From NCBI GenBank assembly GCA_003023745.1, contig PXYV01000001.1:95600-159599 (forward strand): 64,000 nt of DNA, written 5' to 3'. Positions 1 to 8,361 of the stretch are shown here, piece by piece. Under the pieces are notes generated by a model. It had not been told where the DNA came from. It was given only the letters and a program-made list of their open reading frames with translations, and ran no database searches. Each line of letters opens with the position of its first letter. Within the stretch, counting starts at the first letter, position 1. Position numbers and translations under genes: made by a program. Origin of the DNA: Sulfobacillus acidophilus (GTDB lineage Bacteria; Bacillota; Sulfobacillia; Sulfobacillales; Sulfobacillaceae).

Positions 1-1211
1 ATCGCGTCAATCACGGGCGCTAGGAACCCGTGAACAATGAGTCGAGTGGCCTCTTCCTCTGTCAATCCCCGACTCGTCAGATAGAAAATGGCAGTGCGGT
101 CCACCGGCCCCGCACTGGCTGCATGGGCTGCATAGACGTCTTGCTCATCAATCACGAGCGAAGGAATGGCGTCGGCTCGCGCATCGTCTGTCAGCATCAA
201 GGTCTGCTCTCGCTGCCTCCCGTCTGAACCTCGCGCGCCTTTATCGATTTGGGTAACCCCGGTGAAGATGCTGCGAGCCTTGCCCTTCATTACTCCGCGG
301 GCCGTCATGTCACTTGTGGTGTGGGGAGCGTGGTGTACACTTTTTCCAGTGTAATCTTGGTGTTGTTGGCCGGAGCCAAAGAACACGGTAATGCTCTTGG
401 TGGAGGCACCGGCCTGATTGAGATGGGATTGGTGGCTGGAGACAATCAAGCCTGCGCCGAATTCCCCAATGTGCCAATCTAAGCGAGCGTCGCCAGCCAC
501 CGAGGCAGCACGGTGGATAAAGGCCTCCGCATTTTTTTCGCACTGTTGAATGGCGCCATATTGCACCTCGGCGCCGTGCTCGACAATAATTTCAGTGTTG
601 GCGGCCAGCAACATCTTGTGGGCGGCACCGGCGTTGAACCAGCGCTCCGTAATGGCGACGCGACTTTGGGCACCAACGACCACGACATTACGGGACAATA
701 ACGCCTGGACCTCACTGGTGGCGTAATTTTGGATGACGACCTCGACGGTTTCGGAAATGCCAGGCGGCACATACAAAAACACGCCATTTTGCCACAACGC
801 CGCATTAAGCGCCGCAATTTTGTCGCTATCCTCCGCCAACAGCGATCCCAAATATTGACGGACCAGCGAGTTGTCGAGCGCGTCGCGCAAGGATTGAAAA
901 ATGACACCGCGCTGAATCCACGGCTCGGGAATCGAGCGAACCACTGGAACATTATTATGAAGATGCATCTCCAGGCCGCCCGTGTTGATGAATTGGGTCT
1001 CTCCGTCTGCCGGCGGTTGGTCATATACGGCAATGGCATCTAACCGTCGCTTTTGGAGCGGTGTGCGCTCGAGGCGGGGCCAGTCCAGGGCAAACCAATT
1101 TGTGGCCGCCCTGAGACGGCGACTAAGACTCCAATCCGGCTCATGACCGAATCGGTCCCGGATGAGTGCGTGCAACTCTGTTTGTGAGCTAATAGCCGCT
1201 GTTGAGTTCAC
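1..1211 (-). CDS. sufD: SufD, Fe-S cluster assembly scaffold protein (3' end beyond window)
   Basis: SufD pairs with SufB and SufC in the cytosolic scaffold complex that builds Fe-S clusters. The reading frame stays open for about 403 codons from a GTG that follows the sufC stop directly (TAA-GTG) and runs off the left edge. Visible SufD traits are a beta-helix core, a GVMKGKARSIFTG stretch, SDGRQREQ, and the C-terminal pattern GFLAPVIDAI, so only a few codons are likely missing. The start is the GTG at 1211; no closer start is available. The order sufC-sufD fits the Firmicute sufCDSUB operon, so sufS, sufU and sufB would be expected further left. SufB is the main alternative, but the ending fits SufD better. 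Confidence 0.88.
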   Translation of the reverse strand, partial: MNSTAAISSQTELHALIRDRFGHEPDWSLSRRLRAATNWFALDWPRLERTPLQKRRLDAIAVYDQPPADGETQFINTGGLEMHLHNNVPVVRSIPEPWIQRGVIFQSLRDALDNSLVRQYLGSLLAEDSDKIAALNAALWQNGVFLYVPPGISETVEVVIQNYATSEVQALLSRNVVVVGAQSRVAITERWFNAGAAHKMLLAANTEIIVEHGAEVQYGAIQQCEKNAEAFIHRAASVAGDARLDWHIGEFGAGLIVSSHQSHLNQAGASTKSITVFFGSGQQHQDYTGKSVHHAPHTTSDMTARGVMKGKARSIFTGVTQIDKGARGSDGRQREQTLMLTDDARADAIPSLVIDEQDVYAAHAASAGPVDRTAIFYLTSRGLTEEEATRLIVHGFLAPVIDA

Positions 1212-1991
1212 TTAACTCTCCTCCACTGTGCCCGTGCGAACTAATTCCGATCGGACCCACTCGTATCCCTTCTTGTCGAGCTCTTCGGCCAAGTCGGCCC
1301 TGCCTGATTTGACAATGCGACCGTCTACCATAATGTGCACAAAATCGGGCTCGACGTAATCTAAAATTCGTTGATAATGCGTGATCACAAGGGCTCCAAA
1401 ATCCGGTCCCTTGAGGGAGTTCACGCCTTTGGCCACGACTTTGATAGCATCAATATCAAGCCCTGAATCGATCTCATCCAAAATGGCAATGCGCGGCTTT
1501 AGCATCAGCATTTGCAAAATTTCGTTGCGCTTTTTTTCGCCGCCCGAAAATCCTTCGTTTAAGTATCGATTGGCGAACTTAGGGTCCATTTCTAAAAATT
1601 GCATGACACGATCCAACTCATCCCGAAATTCCTTTAATGGAATATTGCTGCCGTCCGCACGGCACGCATTAAGGGCGGCGCGCAGGAAGTTCGCCGTTGT
1701 CACGCCTGAAATTTCGCTTGGATATTGCATGGCTAAGAATAGTCCCTGGCGCGCCCTTTGGTCGGGTTTCATCGCCAGCAAGTCTTGGCCATCAAGCCGC
1801 ACGGCGCCCCCGGTGACCGCGTAGCGGGGGTGCCCCATCAGCGTTTGCGCCAAGGATGTTTTGCCTGTTCCATTGGGCCCCATAATGGCGTGAACTTCGC
1901 CGCCGCGCACCGTTAAGGTCAGACCATCTAAAATGGGCTTGTCATCAATCTGAATATGCAAATCCGCGATCTCTAAAACGGGTGCTGCCAT
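1212..1991 (-). CDS. sufC: SufC, Fe-S assembly ATPase
   Basis: SufC is the ABC-type ATPase that energises the SufBCD scaffold; it is soluble and not part of a transporter. The 259 residues have Walker A GPNGTGKT at about 38-45, the SufC-type signature FSGGEKKRNE near 148, and Walker B ILDEIDSGLDID near 170. Length matches the family (about 250-260). A good ribosome site (GAGGAGG) sits just upstream of the ATG. It is the first gene of the minus-strand suf operon and touches sufD without a gap. A promoter with a palindrome lies in the 190 bp between it and divergent yqeG. Confidence 0.96.
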   Translation of the reverse strand: MAAPVLEIADLHIQIDDKPILDGLTLTVRGGEVHAIMGPNGTGKTSLAQTLMGHPRYAVTGGAVRLDGQDLLAMKPDQRARQGLFLAMQYPSEISGVTTANFLRAALNACRADGSNIPLKEFRDELDRVMQFLEMDPKFANRYLNEGFSGGEKKRNEILQMLMLKPRIAILDEIDSGLDIDAIKVVAKGVNSLKGPDFGALVITHYQRILDYVEPDFVHIMVDGRIVKSGRADLAEELDKKGYEWVRSELVRTGTVEES

Positions 1992-2018
1992 AATAACCTC
2001 CTCAGCTCCGGTTCATTT

Positions 2019-2035
2019 CTGAGTAGTTTACTCAG
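2019..2035. promoter_or_regulatory. Palindromic operator candidate of the suf promoter
   Basis: CTGAGTA-GTT-TACTCAG is a perfect 7-bp inverted repeat with a 3-bp centre. It lies just downstream of the suf -10 element, over the early transcribed region, where a repressor would block initiation. An Rrf2-type iron-sulfur sensor (IscR/SufR-like) is a reasonable guess from the operon it guards; no regulator gene is in the window. Confidence 0.5.
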
Positions 2036-2048
2036 TATTGCTAGCTCA

Positions 2049-2076
2049 AGTGTAGCTCTCTGAGCCAAAATGTCAA
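2049..2076 (-). promoter_or_regulatory. Sigma-A-type promoter of the suf operon
   Basis: On the minus strand TTGACA (2076-2071) is followed after 16 bp by TACACT (2054-2049). Transcription would start near 2042, leaving a leader of about 50 nt before sufC that contains the 2019-2035 palindrome. Confidence 0.55.
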
Positions 2077-2098
2077 CCGTCGTCGTTTTCTTCCAATC

Positions 2099-2115
2099 CC
2101 ACCGATATTCGGTGG
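2099..2115. repeat. Perfect palindrome between suf and yqeG promoters
   Basis: CCACCGA-TAT-TCGGTGG, two perfect 7-bp arms with a 3-bp centre. It sits just upstream of both divergent promoters, so it could be an operator serving either side. It has no T tract and is not a terminator. Its sequence differs from the 2019 palindrome. Confidence 0.4.
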
Positions 2116-2121
2116 ACACGG

Positions 2122-2151
2122 TTCCTGGTGGTAGCCATGACCTGGTATACT
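2122..2151 (+). promoter_or_regulatory. Promoter candidate for yqeG-aro operon
   Basis: An extended -10 (TGG before TATACT, 2146-2151) lies 35 bp upstream of the yqeG ATG. The best -35 is the weak TTCCTG at 2122-2127 with an 18-bp spacer, so recognition would depend on the extended -10. Confidence 0.4.
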
Positions 2152-2185
2152 CACGGAGAAGAGTGTCCGAAGGGGATAAGCATTA

Positions 2186-2698
2186 ATGATTCAAATCCTT
2201 CAGCCAGGACTGTTTGTACAATCAATTTACGACATTGACCTTGATCGCTTGGTGGAGCGAGGAGTCCGCGGGCTTATTTTGGATCTGGACAATACATTGG
2301 TTGGGTGGAACCAGCCGCGGGCGTCGAAAGAACTGCTGCAGTGGCTGGAGGATGTGAAGCTGCGTGAACTTCAAACCTGTATTGTGTCGAACAATATGGG
2401 AGACCGCGTTGAACAGTTTAGCCAGCATGTTGGGGTGATGGCTATTGCGAAAGCAGCCAAGCCACGGCGGCGGGCCTTTCGTCAAGCCATGCAGCGCATG
2501 GGTACGAATCGCCAGGACACAGCCGTGGTCGGCGACCAAATTTTTACGGACATTCTAGGGGGTAATCGGCTGCACCTATTTACCATTCTTGTCAGACCCA
2601 TGAACGAACAGGAGTTTTGGACCACGCAATTGGTGAGGCGGCTCGAGCGGGCGGTTTTACCCGGCCGTGAGCCGGCTCGTTTGAGCGATCGGAGTTAA
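2186..2698 (+). CDS. yqeG: YqeG-family HAD-IIIA phosphatase
   Basis: A cytosolic haloacid-dehalogenase phosphatase of the YqeG family, related to mitochondrial phosphatidylglycerophosphate phosphatase Gep4; the bacterial substrate is not settled. The 170 residues show HAD motif I DLDNT at 33-37 (nucleophile Asp33), motif II in SNN near 69, a conserved lysine in AKAAKPRR near 93 and motif III VVGDQIFTDI near 117. Length is normal. AAGGGGA precedes the ATG. It heads the aro gene run and ends 5 bp before aroE; yqeG-aroE adjacency is common in Firmicutes. Confidence 0.92.
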   Translation: MIQILQPGLFVQSIYDIDLDRLVERGVRGLILDLDNTLVGWNQPRASKELLQWLEDVKLRELQTCIVSNNMGDRVEQFSQHVGVMAIAKAAKPRRRAFRQAMQRMGTNRQDTAVVGDQIFTDILGGNRLHLFTILVRPMNEQEFWTTQLVRRLERAVLPGREPARLSDRS

Positions 2699-2703
2699 CG
2701 CCA

Positions 2704-3492
2704 TTGTCCGCATCGATGCAACTTTATGCTGTCTTTGGTCAGCCCATTGCACACTCCCTATCACCGGTCATTCACAACGAGGCCTTTCGCAGCCAGGGGA
2801 TTGCGGCGAATTACTTTGCGGTCGAGTGCAGTCCTTCGCAGTTGCAGGACAAGCTTCGCGCGTTTGAGGTTCTGGGTGGGTGCGGGGTAAACCTTACACG
2901 ACCTCTAAAGCAAACGGTTTTGCCATTGTTGGCGGCGAAAAGTGAATGGGTGGACAGTGCGCTGGCCGCCAACATTTTGCGTCGAGACGGAGAAGAATGG
3001 GTCGGTGACAATACCGATTGTGAAGCGTTATACCGGTTGCTGCAGGGATTGAAGAGCGGCTTGGGGGACGCGCTGGTATTGGGTTGCGGAGGCGTGGCGC
3101 GGGCCACAGCCGCCGTTTTGCAGCGACATGGATATCGTGTGGTGGGTGCAGCCCGTCGGCCCGCGCTCTGTGGGTGGGCGGACGAGGCCATCGTGTGGGA
3201 TGACCGCTTGAAGCCCGCTCCCTGGCAGGTGGTCGTGAACGCGACTCCGCTCGGTCAGGACGACGAAGGGCAGGAAGAGCGGTGGCCCACGCCTGAACCG
3301 GGAGGAATCGCGGTCGATTGGGTCTACCGGCCGCGCGCGACGCGTTTTTTGCAAGAAGCTCAAGCGCATCAGGCGATAGTGATTGACGGACTCACCTTAT
3401 TGGTTGAGCAGGCGGCGCTGGGATGGCGGACGTGGTTCGGTATGGAAGCTCCACGGCAGGTGATGTGGAAGGCGGTCGGCGCATGGCAATGA
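2704..3492 (+). CDS. aroE: Shikimate dehydrogenase
   Basis: Reduces 3-dehydroshikimate to shikimate with NADPH, step four of the chorismate pathway. The substrate-binding half shows SLSP at 18-21 and NLTRPLK at 63-69 (Asn63, catalytic Lys69; the usual text is NVTxPxK). GDNTD follows near 97, and the nucleotide loop is GCGGVARA. At 262 residues it is slightly short but complete. The start is TTG 2704, about 9 nt after GGAG; ATG 2716 is an in-frame alternative. It overlaps the next gene by 10 bp, which suggests translational coupling. Confidence 0.93.
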   Translation: MSASMQLYAVFGQPIAHSLSPVIHNEAFRSQGIAANYFAVECSPSQLQDKLRAFEVLGGCGVNLTRPLKQTVLPLLAAKSEWVDSALAANILRRDGEEWVGDNTDCEALYRLLQGLKSGLGDALVLGCGGVARATAAVLQRHGYRVVGAARRPALCGWADEAIVWDDRLKPAPWQVVVNATPLGQDDEGQEERWPTPEPGGIAVDWVYRPRATRFLQEAQAHQAIVIDGLTLLVEQAALGWRTWFGMEAPRQVMWKAVGAWQ

Positions 3493-4067
3493 CATGGGTG
3501 CTGGCGATTGCGGCGGCAGCCTTGGTGTGGGGCACGGCCTGGTGGTGGGGTGCTCCGACTCGACAGACGGATCGCGTGGTGGCGGCCGGCCTTTCACTCG
3601 CGGCGGTGGTCGGCTTAGGGATTGCACTTGGTTATCCTGGCCAACTGGCGTGGTTTGTCCCCCTCATCGGACTTTTGGCCATTGTTGGAGTAGTGGACTA
3701 CCGCCACCAAATTATTCCCAATCGCCTGGTACTGGCTACCGCGCTGTGGGCGGTTGTGTTGCGGCTGCATGAGGGCCATTGGTCGAGCGCAGCGCTGGTG
3801 TCCGTTGCGGCGTTCGCGTTTTATTTAATAGTGAACGTCGTGACCCGCGGAGGACTGGGAATGGGCGACGTCAAGTTTGCGGCCGTGTTGGCATTGGCGC
3901 TAGGCTATCCGGCAGGTGTCGTGAGCCTCGTGCTGGGGATGTGGGCCGCGGGTTTTTATGCGGTTTGGCTCCTATTGAAGAGTCGCGGGAACAGGGCACA
4001 GTTCATGGCGCTGGGACCGTTTTTGGCTTTGGGAGGTTTTGTGGGCCTCTTCGATTTGCTGCATTAA
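3483..4067 (+). CDS. A24-family prepilin-peptidase-like membrane protease
   Basis: An integral membrane aspartic protease of the type IV prepilin peptidase superfamily. Both catalytic aspartates are visible: Asp72 in VVDYRHQIIPN and Asp129 in GMGDVKFA (the GxGD motif). About six hydrophobic segments fill the 194 residues. The N-terminal methyltransferase domain with zinc-binding cysteines found in full PilD/ComC is absent, so it may cleave without N-methylating. The start is ATG 3483 behind GGAAGG; an upstream frame to 3423 lies wholly inside aroE. No pilin gene is in the window, so the substrate is unknown and its place inside the aro run is unexplained. Confidence 0.82.
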   Translation: MAMTWVLAIAAAALVWGTAWWWGAPTRQTDRVVAAGLSLAAVVGLGIALGYPGQLAWFVPLIGLLAIVGVVDYRHQIIPNRLVLATALWAVVLRLHEGHWSSAALVSVAAFAFYLIVNVVTRGGLGMGDVKFAAVLALALGYPAGVVSLVLGMWAAGFYAVWLLLKSRGNRAQFMALGPFLALGGFVGLFDLLH

Positions 4068-4088
4068 AGGACGTTGGGGGGCATTGGG

Positions 4089-5246
4089 ATGGAACATTGG
4101 AGATTTGTCACAGCCGGAGAATCTCACGGGCCGGGGTTGGTGGCCATTATTGAAGGAGTGCCGGCCGGTATTCCGTTGACGCGTCAGACGATTAATGAGG
4201 ATTTAGCGCGACGCCAAAAGGGATATGGCCGGGGCGGTCGCATGTCGATCGAACGCGATGAAGTGCAAATTTGGGGTGGTGTCCGCCATGGCGTGACACT
4301 AGGAAGTCCGGTCGCGTTGACGGTGGCGAATCGCGATTTTGAAAACTGGCGGGAGTCCATGTCTCCTGACCCGGGCACGGCCGATCGGGTCGTGACTCGC
4401 CCTCGACCCGGGCACGCGGATTTAGTTGGGGGCATTAAATATGGGCATCGTGACCTGCGCAACGTGTTGGAGCGGGCATCAGCCAGGGAGACAACCATGC
4501 GGGTGGCGACGGGGGCCGTGGCGCGGGCGTTCTTGCGTAATCTCGGAATCGAAGTCTATGGCCATGTGATTTCCATTGGACCGGAACAGGTTCAGGCTTC
4601 GGACTGGAGTCTGGAGCAAATACGTAAAGCGGAAGAATCACCGGTGCGCGTGGTCGACGCGACAGTGGCGGAACGGATGATGCGAGCCATTGATGCGGCG
4701 AAAGAGGCGGGCGATACGCTTGGGGGCACGTTTGAAGTCGTGGCTTTTGGCTTGCCGGTGGGTTTGGGTAGTTACGTGCAATGGCATCGTCGGCTTGAAG
4801 CCAGCTTAGGGCGTGCACTTTTGTCCATCCCGGCGATGAAAGCGGTCGAGGTGGGAACTGGCTTTGACCAATCGGCCCAACAAGGTTCGGCCGTGCATGA
4901 TGCCATCTGGTGGGAGCCTGACGCGGGTTTCTCCCGCCGCAGCAACCGTGCGGGAGGACTGGAGGGAGGCATTACCACCGGCATGCCGTTGAAAGTACGG
5001 GTTGGTATGAAGCCGTTATCGACGCTGCAATCACCGTTGGGATCGTTCGATATCGAAAGCAAGGAACCGTTTCTAGCGACGGTGGAACGCTCCGACGTCA
5101 CCGCGGTACCAGCGGCCGTTGTGATCGGCGAAGCAATGGTTATGCATGTGCTGGCAGACGCCATGTTGGAGAAGTTCGGCGGTGATAGTCTTGAAGAAAT
5201 TCGGCAACGGCTGCAGTGGTGGCACGAGCGCGTTCGCACCTATTAA
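4089..5246 (+). CDS. aroC: Chorismate synthase
   Basis: Converts 5-enolpyruvylshikimate-3-phosphate to chorismate with reduced FMN, the last common step of aromatic synthesis. The 385 residues begin in the family manner (FVTAGESHGPG) and hold the signatures KYGHRDLRNVLERASARET near 117 and the RSNRAGGLEGG region near 285. The chosen start is ATG 4089, 7 nt after a run of six G; TTG 4074 would add five residues. It overlaps the following aroK frame. Confidence 0.96.
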   Translation: MEHWRFVTAGESHGPGLVAIIEGVPAGIPLTRQTINEDLARRQKGYGRGGRMSIERDEVQIWGGVRHGVTLGSPVALTVANRDFENWRESMSPDPGTADRVVTRPRPGHADLVGGIKYGHRDLRNVLERASARETTMRVATGAVARAFLRNLGIEVYGHVISIGPEQVQASDWSLEQIRKAEESPVRVVDATVAERMMRAIDAAKEAGDTLGGTFEVVAFGLPVGLGSYVQWHRRLEASLGRALLSIPAMKAVEVGTGFDQSAQQGSAVHDAIWWEPDAGFSRRSNRAGGLEGGITTGMPLKVRVGMKPLSTLQSPLGSFDIESKEPFLATVERSDVTAVPAAVVIGEAMVMHVLADAMLEKFGGDSLEEIRQRLQWWHERVRTY

Positions 5247-5766
5247 ACCACTGGCGTTAATTGGGATGATGGGTGCGGGTAAGAGCACGGTGGCCGAACT
5301 GATCGCACAGCGTTGCGGCTGTGCCTGGTATGATTTAGATTGCTTGATTGAACAGCGGCTAGGACGTGCGATTGCCACAGTGTTCCAAGAGGATGGGGAA
5401 ACAGTCTTCAGGGATGCGGAGGCGCGCACCTTAGCCGAACTGGAACGGTCAGTTCGCAATCCTTATGTCCTGGCAACGGGCGGAGGGACACCTTTGCATG
5501 GGGCCAGCTTTGACCTATTGGCGGCGCGGTTTTGCGTGGCGTGGTTGCACGCCCCCAACCAGACGCTCTTTGAGCGGGCATTTGATCCTAAGCGGCCGTT
5601 GACGGCTGGAGGACAAGAGGCATTTTCCATGCTGGCCAGCAGGCGTTCGGAATGCTACCGCACCCTGGCTCAGTTGGCTGTCGATGTGGGGCAAATCTCC
5701 GCGGCGCAAGCCGCGGATCAGATTTGGCATTGGTGGAAGGAACATTGCTATGAAAGCGAACCATGA
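5191..5766 (+). CDS. aroK: Shikimate kinase
   Basis: Phosphorylates shikimate at the 3-hydroxyl with ATP. It has a P-loop GMMGAGKST near residue 25, the acidic site YDLDCLIE, FRDAEARTL, the ATGGGTPL glycine loop and a lid-region arginine in FDPKRPL. The frame has no ATG close to the P-loop; TTG 5191 follows GGTGAT and gives 191 residues, slightly longer than usual, while GTG 5182 and ATG 5146 are alternatives. All lie inside the end of aroC, so translation is coupled. It overlaps aroB by 17 bp. Confidence 0.92.
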   Translation: MKKFGNGCSGGTSAFAPIKPLALIGMMGAGKSTVAELIAQRCGCAWYDLDCLIEQRLGRAIATVFQEDGETVFRDAEARTLAELERSVRNPYVLATGGGTPLHGASFDLLAARFCVAWLHAPNQTLFERAFDPKRPLTAGGQEAFSMLASRRSECYRTLAQLAVDVGQISAAQAADQIWHWWKEHCYESEP

Positions 5767-6814
5767 AGGCGCCACACTGCACATTAGATCGTCGGCGACG
5801 ACGCAGTCAGAAATTCTTTTTGATGGAGATTGGCCAGGTCGGCTGCGCGAGTTTGGCACGCGGCGCTTGATTGTGGCCGATGAGGCGTTGGGCGCTGAGG
5901 CGCAGCATTTAGCGGACATGGTCGAAGCAGACCAAAAATTGACGGTGAACATGAGTGAAGAGGCCAAGACCCTGAATACGGTCGGTCAGGTCTATGCCTG
6001 GCTCGGACGGGTTAATGCGACGCGTGACGCGGTGGTTGTGGCGGCGGGCGGGGGCGTTTGTACGGACTTGGTCGGCTATGCGGCCGCGACCTATCTGCGG
6101 GGGTTGTCATGGGCGGCGGTTCCAACCACTTTGTTGGCACAGGTGGATGCTGCGATTGGCGGAAAGGTAGGTGTGAACACCGAGTGGGGCAAGAATCTGG
6201 TGGGTGCATTTCACCTGCCGCGCTTCGTCGTAGTGGATCCCGACTTTTTGTCGACCTTGCCCGTGCGGCAGTGGCGGGCAGGCTTAGGGGAAGTCATCAA
6301 GTCAGCTCTCATCCGAGGCGGATGGCTCTACGAGCATTTGGACTCGGTTCGCCTAAAGGACATCCCCGCATGGCGGGAGACCATTTATCAGACCGTAAAG
6401 GTTAAGGTCGATATTGTTAATCAAGACTTATACGAAGAGGGGCCCCGCATGTTTTTGAATTTTGGTCACACTGTTGGTCATGCCCTGGAGAATTTGTTGG
6501 GCTATGGGACTTTAACCCATGGAGAGGCGGTGGGCTTAGGGACTCTGGTGGCGTTAGTTTTGTCCGAGCGGGTGCGCGGGTTAGCCACAGAGGTGCGGCA
6601 GCAGGTGATGACCTGGATGGGGCACTGGGGTTTGCCAACGCGTCTTGAGCCGATACAATTTACGCCATTGTGGGAGCAAATGCATCGGGATAAGAAAGCG
6701 CGCGTGAGCGGACTTACTTGGGTTTTGCTCGATGGTGTGGGTTCGCCTTGTTTGGTGAAGGACGTTCCCGAGGCTGTCGTGCGAGAGGCTGTGCTCGAGG
6801 TCTTCGACCGCTAA
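5750..6814 (+). CDS. aroB: 3-Dehydroquinate synthase
   Basis: Cyclises DAHP to 3-dehydroquinate using NAD and a divalent metal, step two of the shikimate pathway. The NAD region reads AAGGGVCTDLVGYAA, followed by PTTLLAQVDAAIGGK. Metal ligands are visible as Glu in GLGEVIKSALI, His in NFGHTVGHALE and His in THGEAVGLG. Length is 354, typical. ATG 5750 follows GGTGGAAGGAAC, and the gene overlaps aroK. It is the last gene of the first aro block; a new promoter follows. Confidence 0.96.
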   Translation: MKANHEGATLHIRSSATTQSEILFDGDWPGRLREFGTRRLIVADEALGAEAQHLADMVEADQKLTVNMSEEAKTLNTVGQVYAWLGRVNATRDAVVVAAGGGVCTDLVGYAAATYLRGLSWAAVPTTLLAQVDAAIGGKVGVNTEWGKNLVGAFHLPRFVVVDPDFLSTLPVRQWRAGLGEVIKSALIRGGWLYEHLDSVRLKDIPAWRETIYQTVKVKVDIVNQDLYEEGPRMFLNFGHTVGHALENLLGYGTLTHGEAVGLGTLVALVLSERVRGLATEVRQQVMTWMGHWGLPTRLEPIQFTPLWEQMHRDKKARVSGLTWVLLDGVGSPCLVKDVPEAVVREAVLEVFDR

Positions 6815-6816
6815 CA

Positions 6817-6845
6817 TTGTGCCGATGGAAGCGAGACGCTATGAT
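6817..6845 (+). promoter_or_regulatory. Promoter candidate for the glycine cleavage operon
   Basis: TTGTGC (6817-6822) and TATGAT (6840-6845) are separated by exactly 17 bp, just after the aroB stop and 27 bp before the gcvT start. The leader is too short for a glycine riboswitch, and none is visible. Confidence 0.5.
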
Positions 6846-6872
6846 GAATTAGTAGTCCAAAAGGGGTGTGAC

Positions 6873-7976
6873 ATGCGCGAGACACCATTGACATCGTGGC
6901 ACCGCCAGCATCAGGCTAAGATGATGGAATTTGGCGGATTTTTGATGCCGGTTGAGTACGATCGCGGCATCCTGGCCGAACATATGAGCGTGAGGGAGCA
7001 CCTGGGAGCATTTGATGTTAGTCACATGGGAGAATTCGAGGTTTCGGGGGCGGATGCGGCTCGGTTTTTAGATTACGTGGTGACGAATCAACCTTCCGCG
7101 CTGTCGGTGGGCCAGGCGCTCTATACGCCCATGTGTTACGAAAATGGGGGCACCGTGGACGATCTGCTGGTGTACCGCCTAAAGTCTGATCGCTTCATGT
7201 TGGTGGTAAACGCCGGCAACATTGAGAAAGATTGGGTTTGGATTAATCGTCTGGCCGATGGCTGGAGCGCGGTAACGCTGAAGGATCGCAGTGAGGAGAT
7301 AGGCTTGATTGCGCTTCAGGGCCCCGACGCCGAAAGCAAGCTGAGGCCATTAACGAAGGCGGATTTGGCCAGTCTGCCCTCGTATCATGCGGTACCGACA
7401 ACAGTTGCGGGACTTGAGGGATTGGTCTCGCGCACAGGATATACCGGTGAACCGGGATTTGAGCTATATGTGTCCCAACGCGATACTGTGGCGCTGTGGG
7501 AGCATCTACTGGATCAGGGGGCGCTTCCTGTGGGCTTGGGAGCTCGCGATACGCTCAGGCTAGAAGCGCGGTTGCCGCTCTATGAACATGAGCTTACGGC
7601 CGAAATTACTCCGCTTGAAGCCGGCTTGAGCCCGTTTATTAAGTGGGATAAGGGGGATTTCGTAGGCAAAGCGGCCTTGGCTAGGCAGAAAGCAAACGGG
7701 CTGAAGCGACGCAGTGTCGGTTTGAGGTTGGAAGGCGGCATTGCCCGCGCCGGTTATGATGTGGTTGCGGAACGGGGCGCGAAACCGATTGGTCGGGTGA
7801 CCTCGGGTACGAAATCGCCGACGTTAGGGTATCCTATTGCATTGGCGTTGATTGACACCGCGTTTGCGTCGGTAGGTACGTCGCTTTACGTCCGCATCCG
7901 GGGGCGTGATATTCTTGCTACAGTGGTAAAGACCCCGTTTTATCGCCGCTCCCGCGCGGCCGCGGAAACTTCTTGA
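6873..7976 (+). CDS. gcvT: Glycine cleavage system T protein (aminomethyltransferase)
   Basis: Transfers the methylene group from lipoyl-bound aminomethyl on GcvH to tetrahydrofolate, releasing ammonia. The N-terminus MRETPLTSWHRQHQAKM followed by EFGGFLMPVEY matches the family start, and it also shows FDVSHMGEFEVSG, TGYTGEPGFELY, GLGARDTLRLEA and YEHEL. It is 367 residues from ATG 6873, which lies 8 nt after AAAAGGGG; the frame is open further upstream to GTG 6819, but no family sequence occurs there. It overlaps the upstream end of the gcvH frame. Confidence 0.96.
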   Translation: MRETPLTSWHRQHQAKMMEFGGFLMPVEYDRGILAEHMSVREHLGAFDVSHMGEFEVSGADAARFLDYVVTNQPSALSVGQALYTPMCYENGGTVDDLLVYRLKSDRFMLVVNAGNIEKDWVWINRLADGWSAVTLKDRSEEIGLIALQGPDAESKLRPLTKADLASLPSYHAVPTTVAGLEGLVSRTGYTGEPGFELYVSQRDTVALWEHLLDQGALPVGLGARDTLRLEARLPLYEHELTAEITPLEAGLSPFIKWDKGDFVGKAALARQKANGLKRRSVGLRLEGGIARAGYDVVAERGAKPIGRVTSGTKSPTLGYPIALALIDTAFASVGTSLYVRIRGRDILATVVKTPFYRRSRAAAETS

Positions 7977-7990
7977 AAAGAGGGATGATA

Positions 7991-8359
7991 ATGGCGCAGT
8001 ATCCGGATCATCTGCACTATACAGCGGATCACGAATGGGTGAGTGCCGATGGCAGAGTGGGCATTACCGATTACGCGCAGGATTCATTGGGCGATGTGGT
8101 GTTTGTAGAGTTGCCGGAGGTCGGCAGTATCATTCGAGCTGGAGATACGGTGGGCGTGATTGAGTCGGTGAAGTCCGTGTCGGACTTGTACAGCCCCGCG
8201 TCGGGACGAGTGCTGCAAGTGAATTCGGCGCTTATTGAGAAACCAGAACTGATTAATCAGGATCCGTACGGGGAAGGCTGGATTTTCGAATTGGAAGATG
8301 CTGAATTGGGTGACGTGATGTCTGCCCAGGAGTATCGGCAAAAGATTGAAGGGGAATAG
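7991..8359 (+). CDS. gcvH: Glycine cleavage system H protein
   Basis: The lipoyl carrier that moves the aminomethyl intermediate between P, T and L proteins. The lipoylation site is Lys61 in VIESVKSVSDLYSP. DHEWV, GITDYAQDSLGDVVFVELP and the C-terminal GEGWIFELE are family hallmarks. The start is ATG 7991, six bases after GAGGG; ATG 7985 and TTG 7973 are in-frame but badly placed. 122 residues, normal. No lipoate-protein ligase or LpdA gene is in the window. Confidence 0.96.
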   Translation: MAQYPDHLHYTADHEWVSADGRVGITDYAQDSLGDVVFVELPEVGSIIRAGDTVGVIESVKSVSDLYSPASGRVLQVNSALIEKPELINQDPYGEGWIFELEDAELGDVMSAQEYRQKIEGE

Positions 8360-8361
8360 GG

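Noticed and set aside
479..1039. Minus-strand 186-codon frame and matching plus-strand frames in the first kilobase
   Set aside because: Out-of-frame shadows of sufD, whose own frame is open through the window edge.
6815..6872. Possible glycine riboswitch before gcvT
   Set aside because: The gap is only 58 bp and lacks the aptamer cores.
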